Positions 11,113 to 18,993 of a stretch of DNA of 64,000 nt are shown in pieces. Both the position numbers and the translations under genes were made by a program. Under the pieces are notes generated by a model. That model was not told where the DNA came from. It did no database searches and saw only the letters and a program-made list of their open reading frames with translations. Position 1 is the stretch's first letter. The number at the start of each line of letters is the position of its first letter. The stretch lies in assembly GCF_005233875.1 (NCBI RefSeq), contig NZ_SZPZ01000004.1, positions 186,001 through 250,000 of the forward strand, read 5' to 3'. Source of the DNA: Kribbella jiaozuonensis (lineage in GTDB: Bacteria; Actinomycetota; Actinomycetes; Propionibacteriales; Kribbellaceae).

Positions 11113-12495
11113 TCACTCAGCGGTCTGCGCGGGCACAAGCACGATCCCGTCTGCGGTGATCTGGAAGTCCCTCACTCCGGACCGATGGTCGGTGGCCCGC
11201 GTCTTGAGCACCGTGAGCGTGCGCGACATCTCTCCGGTGGCCCCTTTGTATTGCAGCAGAACGACGTTGTCGGCCATGTGCGACGCGGCCACGTCCGAGA
11301 GTTTGGATACCCCGAAGAGCTCAGGGAGCTCATAGGTCATCATCAGGCTCGTACCCTGACGCGACGACCTGTGCAGCAACGAGTAGAGGTACTCCCTGAA
11401 GCGCGTCTTATCGGGTGCTGCAGCCTGCAGGTCCGCGAGGCTGTCCAGGAGAACCCTGCTGGCACCCGTCGTCTCGATCATGTCGAGAAGCTCGTACACC
11501 CACTGGTCCACGTTGAGGTCGACAGGGCTGCGGTACATGAGTGTCAGGTTGTCGGACTTCACGGACCAGCCGAACTGCGACGCCGTTCGCTCCAGCTGGG
11601 ACGGATCCTCTTGCATCGTCGCGATGATCGCGCCGTCGCCCTGGTTGACGGCGTGGAAGATGAAATGCAATCCCATCAGGGTCTTCCCGATACCGGTAGG
11701 TCCGGCCACCAGGGTCGACGCCCCCGACCAGTAGCCTTCGTCGAGCATGTCGTCGAGCGCCCGGATGCCGGACGGAACACGCTCACCGTGGAGTTCGTAG
11801 TCCCTCGCATCCGCCGGGTCCGCGAGTCGGGGATAGACCGTGATGCCGTCCTCCGACAGGCGGTAGGAATGCGTCCCCGCCAGGAAGCCGCCGCCCCTGA
11901 GCTTGTGTACCTGCAGAGACCGGGATGTGCGTTCGGCGGAATGAACGCTCTTCAGGGCGATGATCGCGTCGGCCACAGCGAATTCGGGAGAGCGCTGGAT
12001 CTCGTCCTCCTGATACTCCCCCACCCACAGCGACGTCGCCGGAAAGGCGCTCAGCATGCCGGCGAGGTCATGGAGGAACGGGCGAAAGGCACCACTCCGG
12101 CCGGCGTAAGGATGCATCGCCTTGAAACTGTCGATCACGATCATCGCAGGCCGCCTGACCCGGATGAGCTCGCGCACGCGCTCGAGAACTCCCGGCAGGC
12201 CGCGGTCGCGGAGTACTCCCCCGAGATCCTCGTACCACACGCTGTGCCCGACTGCACCCGGATCGAAGAACGACAGCGTCTGACCGTACCGGAGGATCTT
12301 CTCCAGTGGCTCGGAGACCGTGGACAGGTACAGCGCCGACCCTTCAGGGGTGGCGTTGGCGAAGACCCATTGCTGCGCGAATATCGTCTTGCCGGCACCG
12401 GGGGCGCCCATCACCAGGATGATCGCGTCGCGGGGCAGTCCGCCGCCGAGGACGACATCGAGCAGATCCGATCCCGAGGTCATTCGGTCGTTCAT
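11113..12495 (-). CDS. KaiC-like double RecA-domain ATPase
   Basis: 460 residues with two RecA/KaiC modules. Module 1 has Walker A GAPGAGKT at 30-37 and Walker B AMIVIDSF near 117-124. Module 2 has GPTGIGKT at 265-272 and RVLLDSLADL near 347-356. The paired catalytic glutamates of cyanobacterial KaiC are changed: module 1 has TVSEPLEK and module 2 has MQEDPSQL. The ATG at 12495 overlaps the stop of the MerR-receiver gene as ATGA; a longer in-frame extension inside that gene is ignored because it would overlap a clear coding region. No kaiA or kaiB is nearby. Two-domain KaiC proteins outside cyanobacteria act as signalling ATPases, so an effector of the upstream regulator is plausible. Confidence 0.9.
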   Translation of the reverse strand: MNDRMTSGSDLLDVVLGGGLPRDAIILVMGAPGAGKTIFAQQWVFANATPEGSALYLSTVSEPLEKILRYGQTLSFFDPGAVGHSVWYEDLGGVLRDRGLPGVLERVRELIRVRRPAMIVIDSFKAMHPYAGRSGAFRPFLHDLAGMLSAFPATSLWVGEYQEDEIQRSPEFAVADAIIALKSVHSAERTSRSLQVHKLRGGGFLAGTHSYRLSEDGITVYPRLADPADARDYELHGERVPSGIRALDDMLDEGYWSGASTLVAGPTGIGKTLMGLHFIFHAVNQGDGAIIATMQEDPSQLERTASQFGWSVKSDNLTLMYRSPVDLNVDQWVYELLDMIETTGASRVLLDSLADLQAAAPDKTRFREYLYSLLHRSSRQGTSLMMTYELPELFGVSKLSDVAASHMADNVVLLQYKGATGEMSRTLTVLKTRATDHRSGVRDFQITADGIVLVPAQTAE

Positions 12496-13157
12496 GGGCT
12501 GGCTTCCGCAACGGAATCCGACCGCAGGTAGGCGCTCTGCCCCAGCAGATCCCGGACGACCGACACCAGTCGCAGCGGCTCCAGCGGTTTCTTCAGGAAA
12601 GCGGCCGCGCCCGCCTCCAGCGCGTCGTCCCGAAGATCGAGTGTCGAGATCGCCAGCACCGGAACATCGAACTGCTGTCTCATCTGGGCACAAAGCCGCA
12701 GACCCTGCGCGCCGGAGATCAGCAGATCGATCAGTACGAGATCCGGAGTCCTCCGTACGGATTCGGCCAAGGCCCGCTCGGCTGTGGAGACAAGCGTGAC
12801 GCCGTACCCCTCCATCCGCAAGAAGTAGTCGGAGAAGTCGGCGGCGAACGGATCCTGTTCGGCCAGCATGATGAGCAGCCCGTCTCCGCCCGGAATCCTG
12901 GCAGGCTCCAACGGTACGCCGCTGGACAGGCGGCTCTGCAGCAGGCGATATGCGTCGCTGGCGGCCATTCCGTCCGCTAATCGGTCGCCGACGAAGCGCA
13001 ACTGCTCGACCTGCAACCGCGAGTACAGACGGTGGCCGCCCGGGCTCCGCTCGGGCACTACGATGCCGTACCGGTCCTCCCACGTCCGCAGCGTCGCCGC
13101 CGGGATGCCGAGCATCCGAACAAGGGCCCCGATACTGTAGACAGGCCGATCAGGCAT
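12492..13157 (-). CDS. MerR HTH fused to a response-regulator receiver domain
   Basis: 221 residues. The N-terminal MerR winged helix (about 5-72) includes SIGALVRMLGIPAATLRTWE and SPGGHRLYSRLQVEQL. A CheY-like receiver follows (about 93-206) with the acidic pocket EQDPF near 100-104, phosphoacceptor Asp144 in DLVLIDLL, Ser171 and Lys189 or Lys190 in FLKKP, so phosphorylation looks possible. Order is reversed from ordinary response regulators: DNA-binding first, receiver last. No cognate kinase is adjacent. Its stop overlaps the KaiC-like gene as ATGA, which argues for a functional pair, with the two LuxR-type ATPases downstream on the same strand. Confidence 0.9.
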   Translation of the reverse strand: MPDRPVYSIGALVRMLGIPAATLRTWEDRYGIVVPERSPGGHRLYSRLQVEQLRFVGDRLADGMAASDAYRLLQSRLSSGVPLEPARIPGGDGLLIMLAEQDPFAADFSDYFLRMEGYGVTLVSTAERALAESVRRTPDLVLIDLLISGAQGLRLCAQMRQQFDVPVLAISTLDLRDDALEAGAAAFLKKPLEPLRLVSVVRDLLGQSAYLRSDSVAEASP

Positions 13158-13594
13158 AGGAAGAACGCATCCCGCTGGGACGGTACGACACGTGTTCTAC
13201 CGGCGAACAGCCGGCGGTCGGGCTCCTGATCGCTGGAGCATAGGTACTTCGGCACGGATACCTACTGCATCAACCGCAGACTACCGCACGTCCCGGCAGG
13301 CGAGTTTGCCGTCCACGTGGCGCCCAGGAGCAGTGGACTACAAGATTCCGGGATGACGGCATCAGTCTCTTTGGCGAGACTCGGAACCGTGTCGTCGGTT
13401 CTCCTGCCGGAGCACTTGAACAGCGCGTCGTTCCGGTTGCCGAGCAGACGAAGCCACGCAGGCTCCAGATCACCCAGAGTGGCGCCGGTCAGGAGAATGC
13501 CGTGCAGAACGGCGTCACCCAGGGCAGCGCGGACCGTCAGCCCGCCATCAGCAGTCCGGCCTGACCAGAGGCACGCCGAGACAGGAGGCAAACC
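13158..13594. other. 437-base intergenic region between divergent genes
   Basis: Separates the leftward MerR-receiver gene from a rightward DoxX gene and must hold both promoters. A small hairpin (CCGGC-GAACA-GCCGG) lies near 13200. GGACCGTCAGCCC at 13531-13543 weakly resembles the DosR-like boxes found around 37-44 kb and is 51 bases before the DoxX start. Short overlapping open frames on both strands lack ribosome sites and recognisable sequence. No RNA gene seen. Confidence 0.4.
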
Positions 13595-14029
13595 GTGGAT
13601 CTGCAACTGAAGGCCTGGGAGGTGCCGCTACGCGTCGCCGCGGGCGCCTTCATCCTCAATTCCGGCCTGGTCAAGCTCCGCGCTGACGAGGCGGCAGCCA
13701 ATCAGACCCACGGCTTCGCCACCGGTGCGTACCCCGCCCTCCGTCGGCTCGATCCGCGATGGTTTGTCGCAGCCCTGTCGGCGGGAGAGATCGCACTCGG
13801 TACGGCGCTACTCGTCCCGGTGGTACCGCCCGCAATCGTCGGCGCCGGCCTGACCGCGTTCTCCGGCACCCTCCTCGGCCTGTACCTGCGTACCCCAGGT
13901 CTGCGGCAGCAAGGCAGTCTCCGCCCGACCGATCAGGGCATCCCGATCGCCAAGGACGTCTGGCTCCTCGCCATCGGGCTCGCGTTCCTCGTGGACGATG
14001 TCCGCGACCGGATGCGCGGGAAGACGTGA
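13595..14029 (+). CDS. DoxX-like small membrane protein
   Basis: 144 residues, starting with GTG, hydrophobic with about four transmembrane helices: a first near residues 10-27 (LRVAAGAFILNSGLVK, typical of DoxX), others near 58-78, 78-97 and 118-132. DoxX-family proteins are linked to quinone/thiosulfate redox chemistry or to membrane oxidoreductase complexes, but many are uncharacterised. It lies six bases before a PrsW-like gene on the same strand, so the two are probably co-transcribed. A second, distinct DoxX protein occurs at 43769-44329. Substrate unknown. Confidence 0.78.
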   Translation: MDLQLKAWEVPLRVAAGAFILNSGLVKLRADEAAANQTHGFATGAYPALRRLDPRWFVAALSAGEIALGTALLVPVVPPAIVGAGLTAFSGTLLGLYLRTPGLRQQGSLRPTDQGIPIAKDVWLLAIGLAFLVDDVRDRMRGKT

Positions 14030-14035
14030 ACCGAC

Positions 14036-14953
14036 ATGGCCGCCGTCACAGCCGGCAGATCGGCACATCGACGCAGCCGTCGTGAGTGGGCTCAGATCTT
14101 CGGCGGTGGCTTCACACTGTGGCTCGCCTGCCTCGTCGTCACGCTGCTGACTGCCAACGCCAACCTGGTACCCACGCTGATCCTGCTCGGCAGTTTCCTC
14201 ATCCCCGTCACATTCGTCGCCTGGTCGTTCGAAAGGTGGCGGGACGAGCACCTCACGGCCGAGCTCATCGTCAAAGCCTTCGTGGTCGGCGGACTGCTGG
14301 GGGTGTTGTCGGCAGCCTTGCTGGAGACCTACCTGCTGGAGCCCTCCGCGTGGCTGTTCCTCGGCGTCGGCCTGATCGAGGAGGCTGCAAAGCTCGGCGG
14401 GCTCATCTTCGTCACCCGCCACATGGCGCGGCGCCATGGCAGGGACGGCTTCGTGCTCGGGGCTGCGGTCGGCTTCGGGTTCGCAGCGTTCGAGTCGGCC
14501 GGGTACGCGTTCAACGCGTTGCTGACCGTCAAAGGGCTGTCGTTGCCTGCTCTTGTCGAGACCGAGCTGATCCGGAGCGTACTCGCGCCGTTCGGACACG
14601 GGCTGTGGACGGCCATCCTCGGTGGAGTGCTGTTCCGGGAGGCGCGCGGCGGTCGGTTCTGCTTCAGTCGTGTGGTACTGCTCATGTATCTGTGGGTCTC
14701 GGTGCTGCACGCATTGTGGGACGACACGCACAGCATCGCGCTCGCACTCACGTACGTGCTCACCGGTACGCCGTGGCAGTACCGGCTCCTGTCCATGGGT
14801 TATCTACCGACGCCCACCTCTGAGCAGGTGCACGTGTTCACAGTGCTGTCCATCGGTTTCCTCGCCCTGGTGTCGCTGCTGGGCGTCGCCACTCTGTGGG
14901 CTACCTGGCGAAAGACACCATCCGAGAAGGCGCATTCGGCGGTCGTGCCATGA
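14036..14953 (+). CDS. PrsW-family intramembrane metalloprotease
   Basis: 305 residues with about eight hydrophobic segments. The PrsW signature is present: LIEEAAKL (Glu115-Glu116, Lys119), FAAFESAGYAFN with Glu153 in the next block, and two later histidines in APFGHGLW and VLHALWDD, the putative metal ligands. PrsW in Bacillus cleaves the anti-sigma factor RsiW; in actinobacteria the target is unknown, and no sigma/anti-sigma pair is adjacent here. It follows the DoxX gene by six bases, suggesting an operon. The short C-terminal tail is cytoplasmic-like and basic. Confidence 0.9.
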   Translation: MAAVTAGRSAHRRSRREWAQIFGGGFTLWLACLVVTLLTANANLVPTLILLGSFLIPVTFVAWSFERWRDEHLTAELIVKAFVVGGLLGVLSAALLETYLLEPSAWLFLGVGLIEEAAKLGGLIFVTRHMARRHGRDGFVLGAAVGFGFAAFESAGYAFNALLTVKGLSLPALVETELIRSVLAPFGHGLWTAILGGVLFREARGGRFCFSRVVLLMYLWVSVLHALWDDTHSIALALTYVLTGTPWQYRLLSMGYLPTPTSEQVHVFTVLSIGFLALVSLLGVATLWATWRKTPSEKAHSAVVP

Positions 14954-15163
14954 CGACTGCCACAAACGCGCAGCCTGCTCGCCGAGGTGGTCGGTGCGCT
15001 CGGAACAGCGGCTCCCTCAGACGATCGCAAAGGCTGATCATCGGGCGCTTGTTCTACACGTTTGCGTGGTGACGCGGACGTCTCGGCACGGCAGCATGGC
15101 AAAGGTTGGCGTCCCTTCGACGCACTGTCCGGTGGTCGAGCACCCGCACCAAGAGGAGACGGC

Positions 15164-15613
15164 ATGACAGTCATGGCTGTGCACAGGTTCGAGCGCTTCT
15201 TCCGCGCCGCAGCGGGTCTGGACGTCGACAAGGACGACCTCAAGCGCTACAGCGACTTCGTCAGCGACAAACTCCACGACCTCTTGCTGATCGGACAAGG
15301 CACGGCGAAGGCGAACGGCCGAGACATCCTCCAACCGCGCGACCTGCCTGTCACCAAGGGTTTGCAGGAGAGTATTCACCTGTTCCGCGAGATCGACGAG
15401 GACATCGAAATGCAGCCGATCTTGGCGCAGCTGGCGAAATGGCCACCGCTCGACGTGACTCTCAGCGATGAAGCCGAATCCCGGTTGCCCGAAGTCGTGG
15501 GAGGGCTGAGCGTCGCGCTTGCTCGCACCATCAAGGTCATCGACCCTAAGGTGAAGAATCCGCAGACAGCGCATTGGGCAGACGCCTTCCGCATCTTCGG
15601 CCTTTTGCTGTAG
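15164..15613 (+). CDS. DUF1931 histone-fold protein
   Basis: 149 residues, start at 15164 chosen because GAGGAG lies six bases upstream. The sequence (VHRFERFFRAAAGLDVDKDD, LHDLLLIGQGTAKANGRD, LQPRDLPVTKGLQES) matches the DUF1931 family, whose Aquifex member Aq_328 folds as a pseudo-dimer of two histone folds. Such proteins are often found with stress and hypoxia genes in actinobacteria. Neighbours here are a thioredoxin-like gene (convergent) and a hemerythrin. Whether it binds DNA is unknown. Monocistronic as far as can be seen. Confidence 0.85.
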   Translation: MTVMAVHRFERFFRAAAGLDVDKDDLKRYSDFVSDKLHDLLLIGQGTAKANGRDILQPRDLPVTKGLQESIHLFREIDEDIEMQPILAQLAKWPPLDVTLSDEAESRLPEVVGGLSVALARTIKVIDPKVKNPQTAHWADAFRIFGLLL

Positions 15614-15748
15614 CGGAACTCGTGCCGCACGCGCTCCAGGAACTGCTCCTTGTCAAAGGAGTCGCAGCCCCTCGCAACCCTCCGGCGTGCGTGATGCAAC
15701 CGGACGGATCAGTGCCAGGTGCGGGTCCACCGCCTGTTCACGAGCCAC

Positions 15749-16183
15749 CTAGCCGGTCAGTGCATCCTCCAGCCAATGCCTCAGTACGGCGGCCGGCGCG
15801 GCGCCGGCGTGCCGCCCGACCACCTGCCCGCCGCTCAACAGAATCAAGGTGGAATTCGCCTGGGTGTCGAACCGTCGCGACACTGCGGGCGCCTCGCCGG
15901 CGTTGACTTTCACCAGCTTCAGCTCACCGGCCTTCTCGATCGCCAACCTCTCGAGCACCGAGTTGACGAAACGCCAAGGTGAGCACCAGGGCACCCAGAG
16001 GTCCACCAGTACCGGCACGGTGGCGGTGTCGGCAAGCTGACCGAAGTCGCCGTCGCCTGCGTCCACAACCCATGGCAGCGGTAGCCGGCAGCCGGCGCAG
16101 CGCGGTGCGCCCTTTCCCGCCGGCGGGACATCGTTGCAGCGCTGGCACTTCGGACATGTGACGCGTTGCGCCGCGGCTGTCAT
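15749..16183 (-). CDS. TrxC-like thioredoxin with altered active site (WCSPW)
   Basis: 144 residues. An N-terminal zinc ribbon (Cys10-Cys13 and Cys29-Cys32) precedes a thioredoxin fold, the layout of thioredoxin 2/TrxC. The redox motif that should read WCGPC is Trp66-Cys67-Ser68-Pro69-Trp70: the resolving cysteine codon TGC is TGG. The loop that should hold the cis-proline (normally IPTLL) reads NSTLILL, so that proline is also lost. The fold otherwise looks intact. It could be a monothiol enzyme, a mixed-disulfide trap or a zinc-binding chaperone; it is unlikely to be a normal disulfide reductase. It lies between DUF1931 and hemerythrin genes. Confidence 0.88.
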   Translation of the reverse strand: MTAAAQRVTCPKCQRCNDVPPAGKGAPRCAGCRLPLPWVVDAGDGDFGQLADTATVPVLVDLWVPWCSPWRFVNSVLERLAIEKAGELKLVKVNAGEAPAVSRRFDTQANSTLILLSGGQVVGRHAGAAPAAVLRHWLEDALTG

Positions 16184-16404
16184 CTCAGCTCCGTTCCGAC
16201 CTAGCTCATGACCGCCTGCTCACCTCCGCCGTCGCGAGTGGCTGCGTCCGCGGAGCCCACTCACGTATCCTTGGCGACCTCGACGGTCAGGGCTTTGCCG
16301 GATAGGTGGCCTCTTCGCGAACGGTTCCATCTGTACGGCGGGCAAGCATCCCCCGAATGCGTAGTCGCACACCGTTGCCCCTGGAGACGTGCTCCTGGGC
16401 TGAC

Positions 16405-16959
16405 TCACTCGTCGGCGAGTTTGCGCAGGAGGTCTGCCAGGTCGTTGTCCGCCAGGTCTGCAACGTCGGCCAGGCCGATGTTGGCGGCTTGCCGGCGCAG
16501 ATCGGTCGGCCGGCGCTCGCCCGGGCGTTCGCCGAAGTGGTGCTCCCGGCTACGGATGAACGGCTCCGCGAGCTCAACCAGCTGATCCTCGGCGAGCCGA
16601 TCGCGCAGGGCGGGCAGGACCTCGGTCTCCTCGCGCCGGAAGTGGTGGTCGGCCCTGTCGGCGAGGTCGGTCAGGATGCTGTCGAAGACCGCGTCGTCGG
16701 GGTCGGCGCGTCCCAGCCTGACCAGCAGGTCTTCGGTGCGGAGGTGTTCGCGCTGTCTACAGCCGACCCCCGCCGCACCACCGGCGTCGCGTGCCCGCGG
16801 GTAGACCACGTCCTCCTCGGCGCGGTCGTGCGCGACCAGCAGGGTGGACAACACTGGGCGCAGCATTGGCCGGCGGTGCCGGTACCGGTCAAGCTGGTCG
16901 AACAGCCGCGCAACCTCCCGATGGTCCTGCTTGACGAGATCGATCAGGTCTTTGATCAT
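16405..16959 (-). CDS. Hemerythrin HHE-domain protein
   Basis: 184 residues with the start at 16959, supported by AGGGAGGA eight bases upstream. A four-helix HHE domain fills residues 1-150: QDHREVARLF near 11, LLVAHDRAEEDVVYP near 41, then ADHHFRREETEVLPAL and EHHFGE supply the remaining His/Glu di-iron ligands. Such proteins bind oxygen or nitric oxide, or act in iron storage and redox sensing. The C-terminal 30 residues are Asp/Leu-rich and helical (IGLADVADLADNDLADLL). It reads in the same direction as the thioredoxin-like gene 220 bases downstream. Confidence 0.9.
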   Translation of the reverse strand: MIKDLIDLVKQDHREVARLFDQLDRYRHRRPMLRPVLSTLLVAHDRAEEDVVYPRARDAGGAAGVGCRQREHLRTEDLLVRLGRADPDDAVFDSILTDLADRADHHFRREETEVLPALRDRLAEDQLVELAEPFIRSREHHFGERPGERRPTDLRRQAANIGLADVADLADNDLADLLRKLADE

Positions 16960-17107
16960 GCCCGTTCCTCCCTGCTGCGGGTGTCCGCCGACCTTGCCTG
17001 CCACAGGATGGAGTACTCGGCCATACCTCGGCGGTGAGGAAATCAATCCCGACTGTAGGAGCCGAGCAGTCGCGCGCGAATCACCAGATCAGGTGGTTTC
17101 GTACGGC

Positions 17108-17536
17108 CTAGACGACCGGCACTTCGCTCACGAGGTCCGGTACGTCCTTCGCCTCGCGGAGGAACACGCGGAGCCGGCCCGATTCGTTGGCGTCCTCTGC
17201 GAAGATCTGCAGCGCCGTGCCGACCGCGTCGTGGTCGTGGTCAAGCAGCTCCCGCCAGCCTTCCCACAGGACCAGCTCGCGCTCACCGGTCGACCTGTCG
17301 CTGAGGGAGTCGGCCAGGGCATCCCAGTTCCGTCCGAACCAGCGCGGCAGGTGGAAGGCCGTCGCACAGACGTCGAGGAAGCCGGGCTTGTCGTGTACGC
17401 CGGTCGTGTCGAGCAGGACGAAGTTCCAGCCGGCGGCCGTCACGTCGCGGCGCACCTGATCAATGCTCAGGTCGGAACGCCAGCGGTACACGCCGGGCCG
17501 CAGCCCCTTGCTCAGCAACGCACGCAGCTCAGTCAT
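17108..17536 (-). CDS. Barstar-family protein (solitary)
   Basis: 142 residues of the barstar family (inhibitors of barnase-type ribonucleases). The core motif PRWFGRNWDALADSLSD near residues 64-80 matches the barstar signature FGxNWDAL. The N-terminus (GVYRWRSDLSIDQVRRDVT) is the longer actinobacterial form. No barnase-like ribonuclease gene is adjacent, so it is an orphan immunity or stress protein. There is no good ribosome site, and the ATG overlaps a stop codon in the decayed insertion-sequence remnant upstream, so the true 5' context may have been damaged. Confidence 0.85.
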   Translation of the reverse strand: MTELRALLSKGLRPGVYRWRSDLSIDQVRRDVTAAGWNFVLLDTTGVHDKPGFLDVCATAFHLPRWFGRNWDALADSLSDRSTGERELVLWEGWRELLDHDHDAVGTALQIFAEDANESGRLRVFLREAKDVPDLVSEVPVV

Positions 17537-17599
17537 CCGTCGGTCCAGAGCGCATGTCCTGGCACTGTCAGCGCACCATGTAGAGACGGGGGCCGCTTG

Positions 17600-18011
17600 T
17601 CAGGTTGCCCGAGCAGCTCCGCCAGGTGCGACGAGCTCCAGCAGAGTTCGCCGGCATGCGCTGCGTGATCGAACCCTTGGCACTCGGCCGGCCGCCCGAC
17701 CATGAACCGGAAGTGCACGGCGGGCCGCACCCGGCGGACGTTGTCCCGGAACCAGCTGGTCGATCCCGCCCAACCAACCCGCTCAGCGATCATCGTCGTC
17801 GGCATGTCGGCTGTCTTGGCAAGCAACTGCCGCACCGCCGGTTCGGACGGCATGAACGACGTCGGCACCGCCGCCTGCTCGTACTTCGGCGGCCGTCCGA
17901 CGGCACAGCACGCGCCACCGTCGACCGCCCGACACCCAGTTCCCGCGCAACCTTCCGCTGCGGAACACCGTCCGCGACCAGCCGCCGGATCAGAGCCAGT
18001 CCCCCGAACCA
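17600..18011 (-). pseudogene. IS21-family istA transposase remnant
   Basis: Two reading frames together give IstA-like sequence. The first (about 18011-17890) reads LALIRRLVADGVPQRKVARE and GVGRSTVARAVPSD, the N-terminal HTH of IstA. After a frameshift near 17895 the next frame reads GRPPKYEQ and later AVRQLLAKTADMPTTMIAER, then FRDNVRRVRPAV, the usual continuation. The catalytic DDE core and istB are missing and similarity fades near 17700. No terminal repeats could be assigned. It is a decayed fragment lying directly against a frameshifted regulator gene. The exact 3' boundary is a guess. Confidence 0.65.
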
Positions 18012-18033
18012 ATCTGTTTGTGTCGCCCCGGTT

Positions 18034-18446
18034 TCAAGCGTGGACGACTCGCTTCTCCAAAGCATTAGTGAGCTCCCTGAGCTGCTCGGCATGTGCCGCC
18101 ACCTTCGTACGATCCTTCGCGCGCGTCGAGCGCAAGCTTCGGAAATGTGCGTCCGAGGTGCCGAGCCGGACGACCGAGCGCGAACAACTCCGGCGCGACA
18201 CCGAGAACCCGCGCGACCGCGCGCACCACGTCGGGCGTGGCTTCGTGGCGCCGGATTCGTACTGACCAACGGCTGCCGCAGCCACACCTCCACCGTCTCC
18301 GCCAGATCCGCCCTCGTGAGCTCCGCAAAGAACGCGCGCCCGATCAGGCGGGCAGGATTGAACCCATCGGCGGTGGCGTCCAGGTTCCCACGGCCGACGC
18401 GACCGAACACAGTCAGCTCCCAACTGCCGGTGTCATCTTCAGTCAT
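18034..18446 (-). pseudogene. Frameshifted XRE-type regulator (ImmA/IrrE-associated type)
   Basis: An HTH_XRE protein can be rebuilt only by changing frame three times. One frame gives FNPARLIGRAFFAELTRADLAETVEV to about 18262, the second gives QYESGATKPR (18264-18235), the third gives PDVVRAVARVLGVAPELFA (18235-18170), and the second resumes with FRSLRSTRAKDR from about 18144. This order matches XRE regulators that carry a C-terminal IrrE-like metallopeptidase, but that part is absent and an IS21 remnant follows. Three frameshifts make a sequencing error unlikely. It was probably inactivated by the insertion and has decayed since. Confidence 0.65.
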
Positions 18447-18840
18447 CTGCCGAGCTATCGGACGGTTGTTCGTTGATGGCGGGGAACTTTCGACGGCACA
18501 TCCCCCGAGGTAAACGTCCGAGCCGGCGACATCGACACCGGCAGCGTTTGGCTGCAGACTCAGCAGGCTTTCACCGAGTACAGGCCATGCACAGACAGGA
18601 TTCCGCGCCGGAACTGGCCGTAGACACTGGCAGATCGGTGACCCGAGGCATCCCGCGCGTCAACGCTGAGCGCTCGTCTCGCACGTGCCGGGCGATCTCA
18701 TCGCGCAGCGTCGGCCTGTAAGCACCTAACATGTGCCCATCGCCGCAGTTAAGTAAATGCAGCGATATCCCCGACCACGCACCGCCACGCGCTCTCCTGC
18801 AAGATCAACGATCACGGTGCTCTACTGACGGGATCCGCGT

Positions 18841-18885
18841 CGAGATCGAGGCGTGTGGTTAAGGTGCGTGTCCGGCCTCGGACAC
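18841..18885 (+). repeat. 45-bp dispersed repeat, copy 1
   Basis: Matches 31643-31687 at 43 of 45 positions in the same orientation. The core includes GAGGCGTGTGGTTAAGGTGC and ends in an inverted repeat GTGTCCG-GCCT-CGGACAC (18868-18885). It lies in a decayed region near an IS21 remnant. It may be an element end, a recombination site or a small repeated hairpin; no encoded protein accounts for it. Confidence 0.8.
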
Positions 18886-18910
18886 TGAAACACTCGCTTC
18901 ACCCCAACCA

Positions 18911-18930
18911 AGCGGCACTCCGGTGCCGCT
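18911..18930 (-). terminator. Hairpin downstream of the trypsin-STAND gene
   Basis: AGCGGCAC-TCCG-GTGCCGCT, perfect 8-base stem with a 4-base loop, 64 bases after the stop of the leftward STAND gene. There is no U-tract, as is common in high-GC actinobacteria. Putative intrinsic terminator. Confidence 0.5.
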
Positions 18931-18993
18931 CTTGTGGTTCTGGGACAGGTTGCCTGCAACAACCAAATTGCTGCCGACTACCCGCACACGGAA

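Larger units (their letters stand above)
18447..18993. other. 547-base region with no recognisable gene
   Basis: Holds copy 1 of the 45-bp dispersed repeat (18841-18885) and a hairpin (18911-18930) that probably terminates the STAND gene. A rightward 82-codon frame near 18473 is Arg/Ser-rich without a ribosome site or family resemblance, and I do not accept it. Base use is somewhat less G+C-rich near 18720-18780 than in the flanks. No RNA gene seen. Confidence 0.5.

Noticed and set aside
12496..13083. In-frame N-terminal extension of the KaiC-like protein to 656 residues
   Set aside because: It would run through the MerR-receiver gene, has no ribosome site, and its translation is Arg-rich nonsense before the KaiC start.
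11113..13157. KaiC-like gene as part of a true circadian clock
   Set aside because: No kaiA or kaiB nearby, and the catalytic Glu pairs of cyanobacterial KaiC are altered.
13531..13543. GGACCGTCAGCCC as a sixth DosR-like box before the DoxX gene
   Set aside because: Two core mismatches and no DosR-type neighbours; left as a weak note only.
13262..13606. 114-codon frame on the - strand in the 437-base gap
   Set aside because: No ribosome site, no family likeness, overlaps an equally long frame on the other strand.
18473..18721. 82-codon + strand frame in the decayed region
   Set aside because: Arg/Ser-rich, no ribosome site, no recognisable domain.
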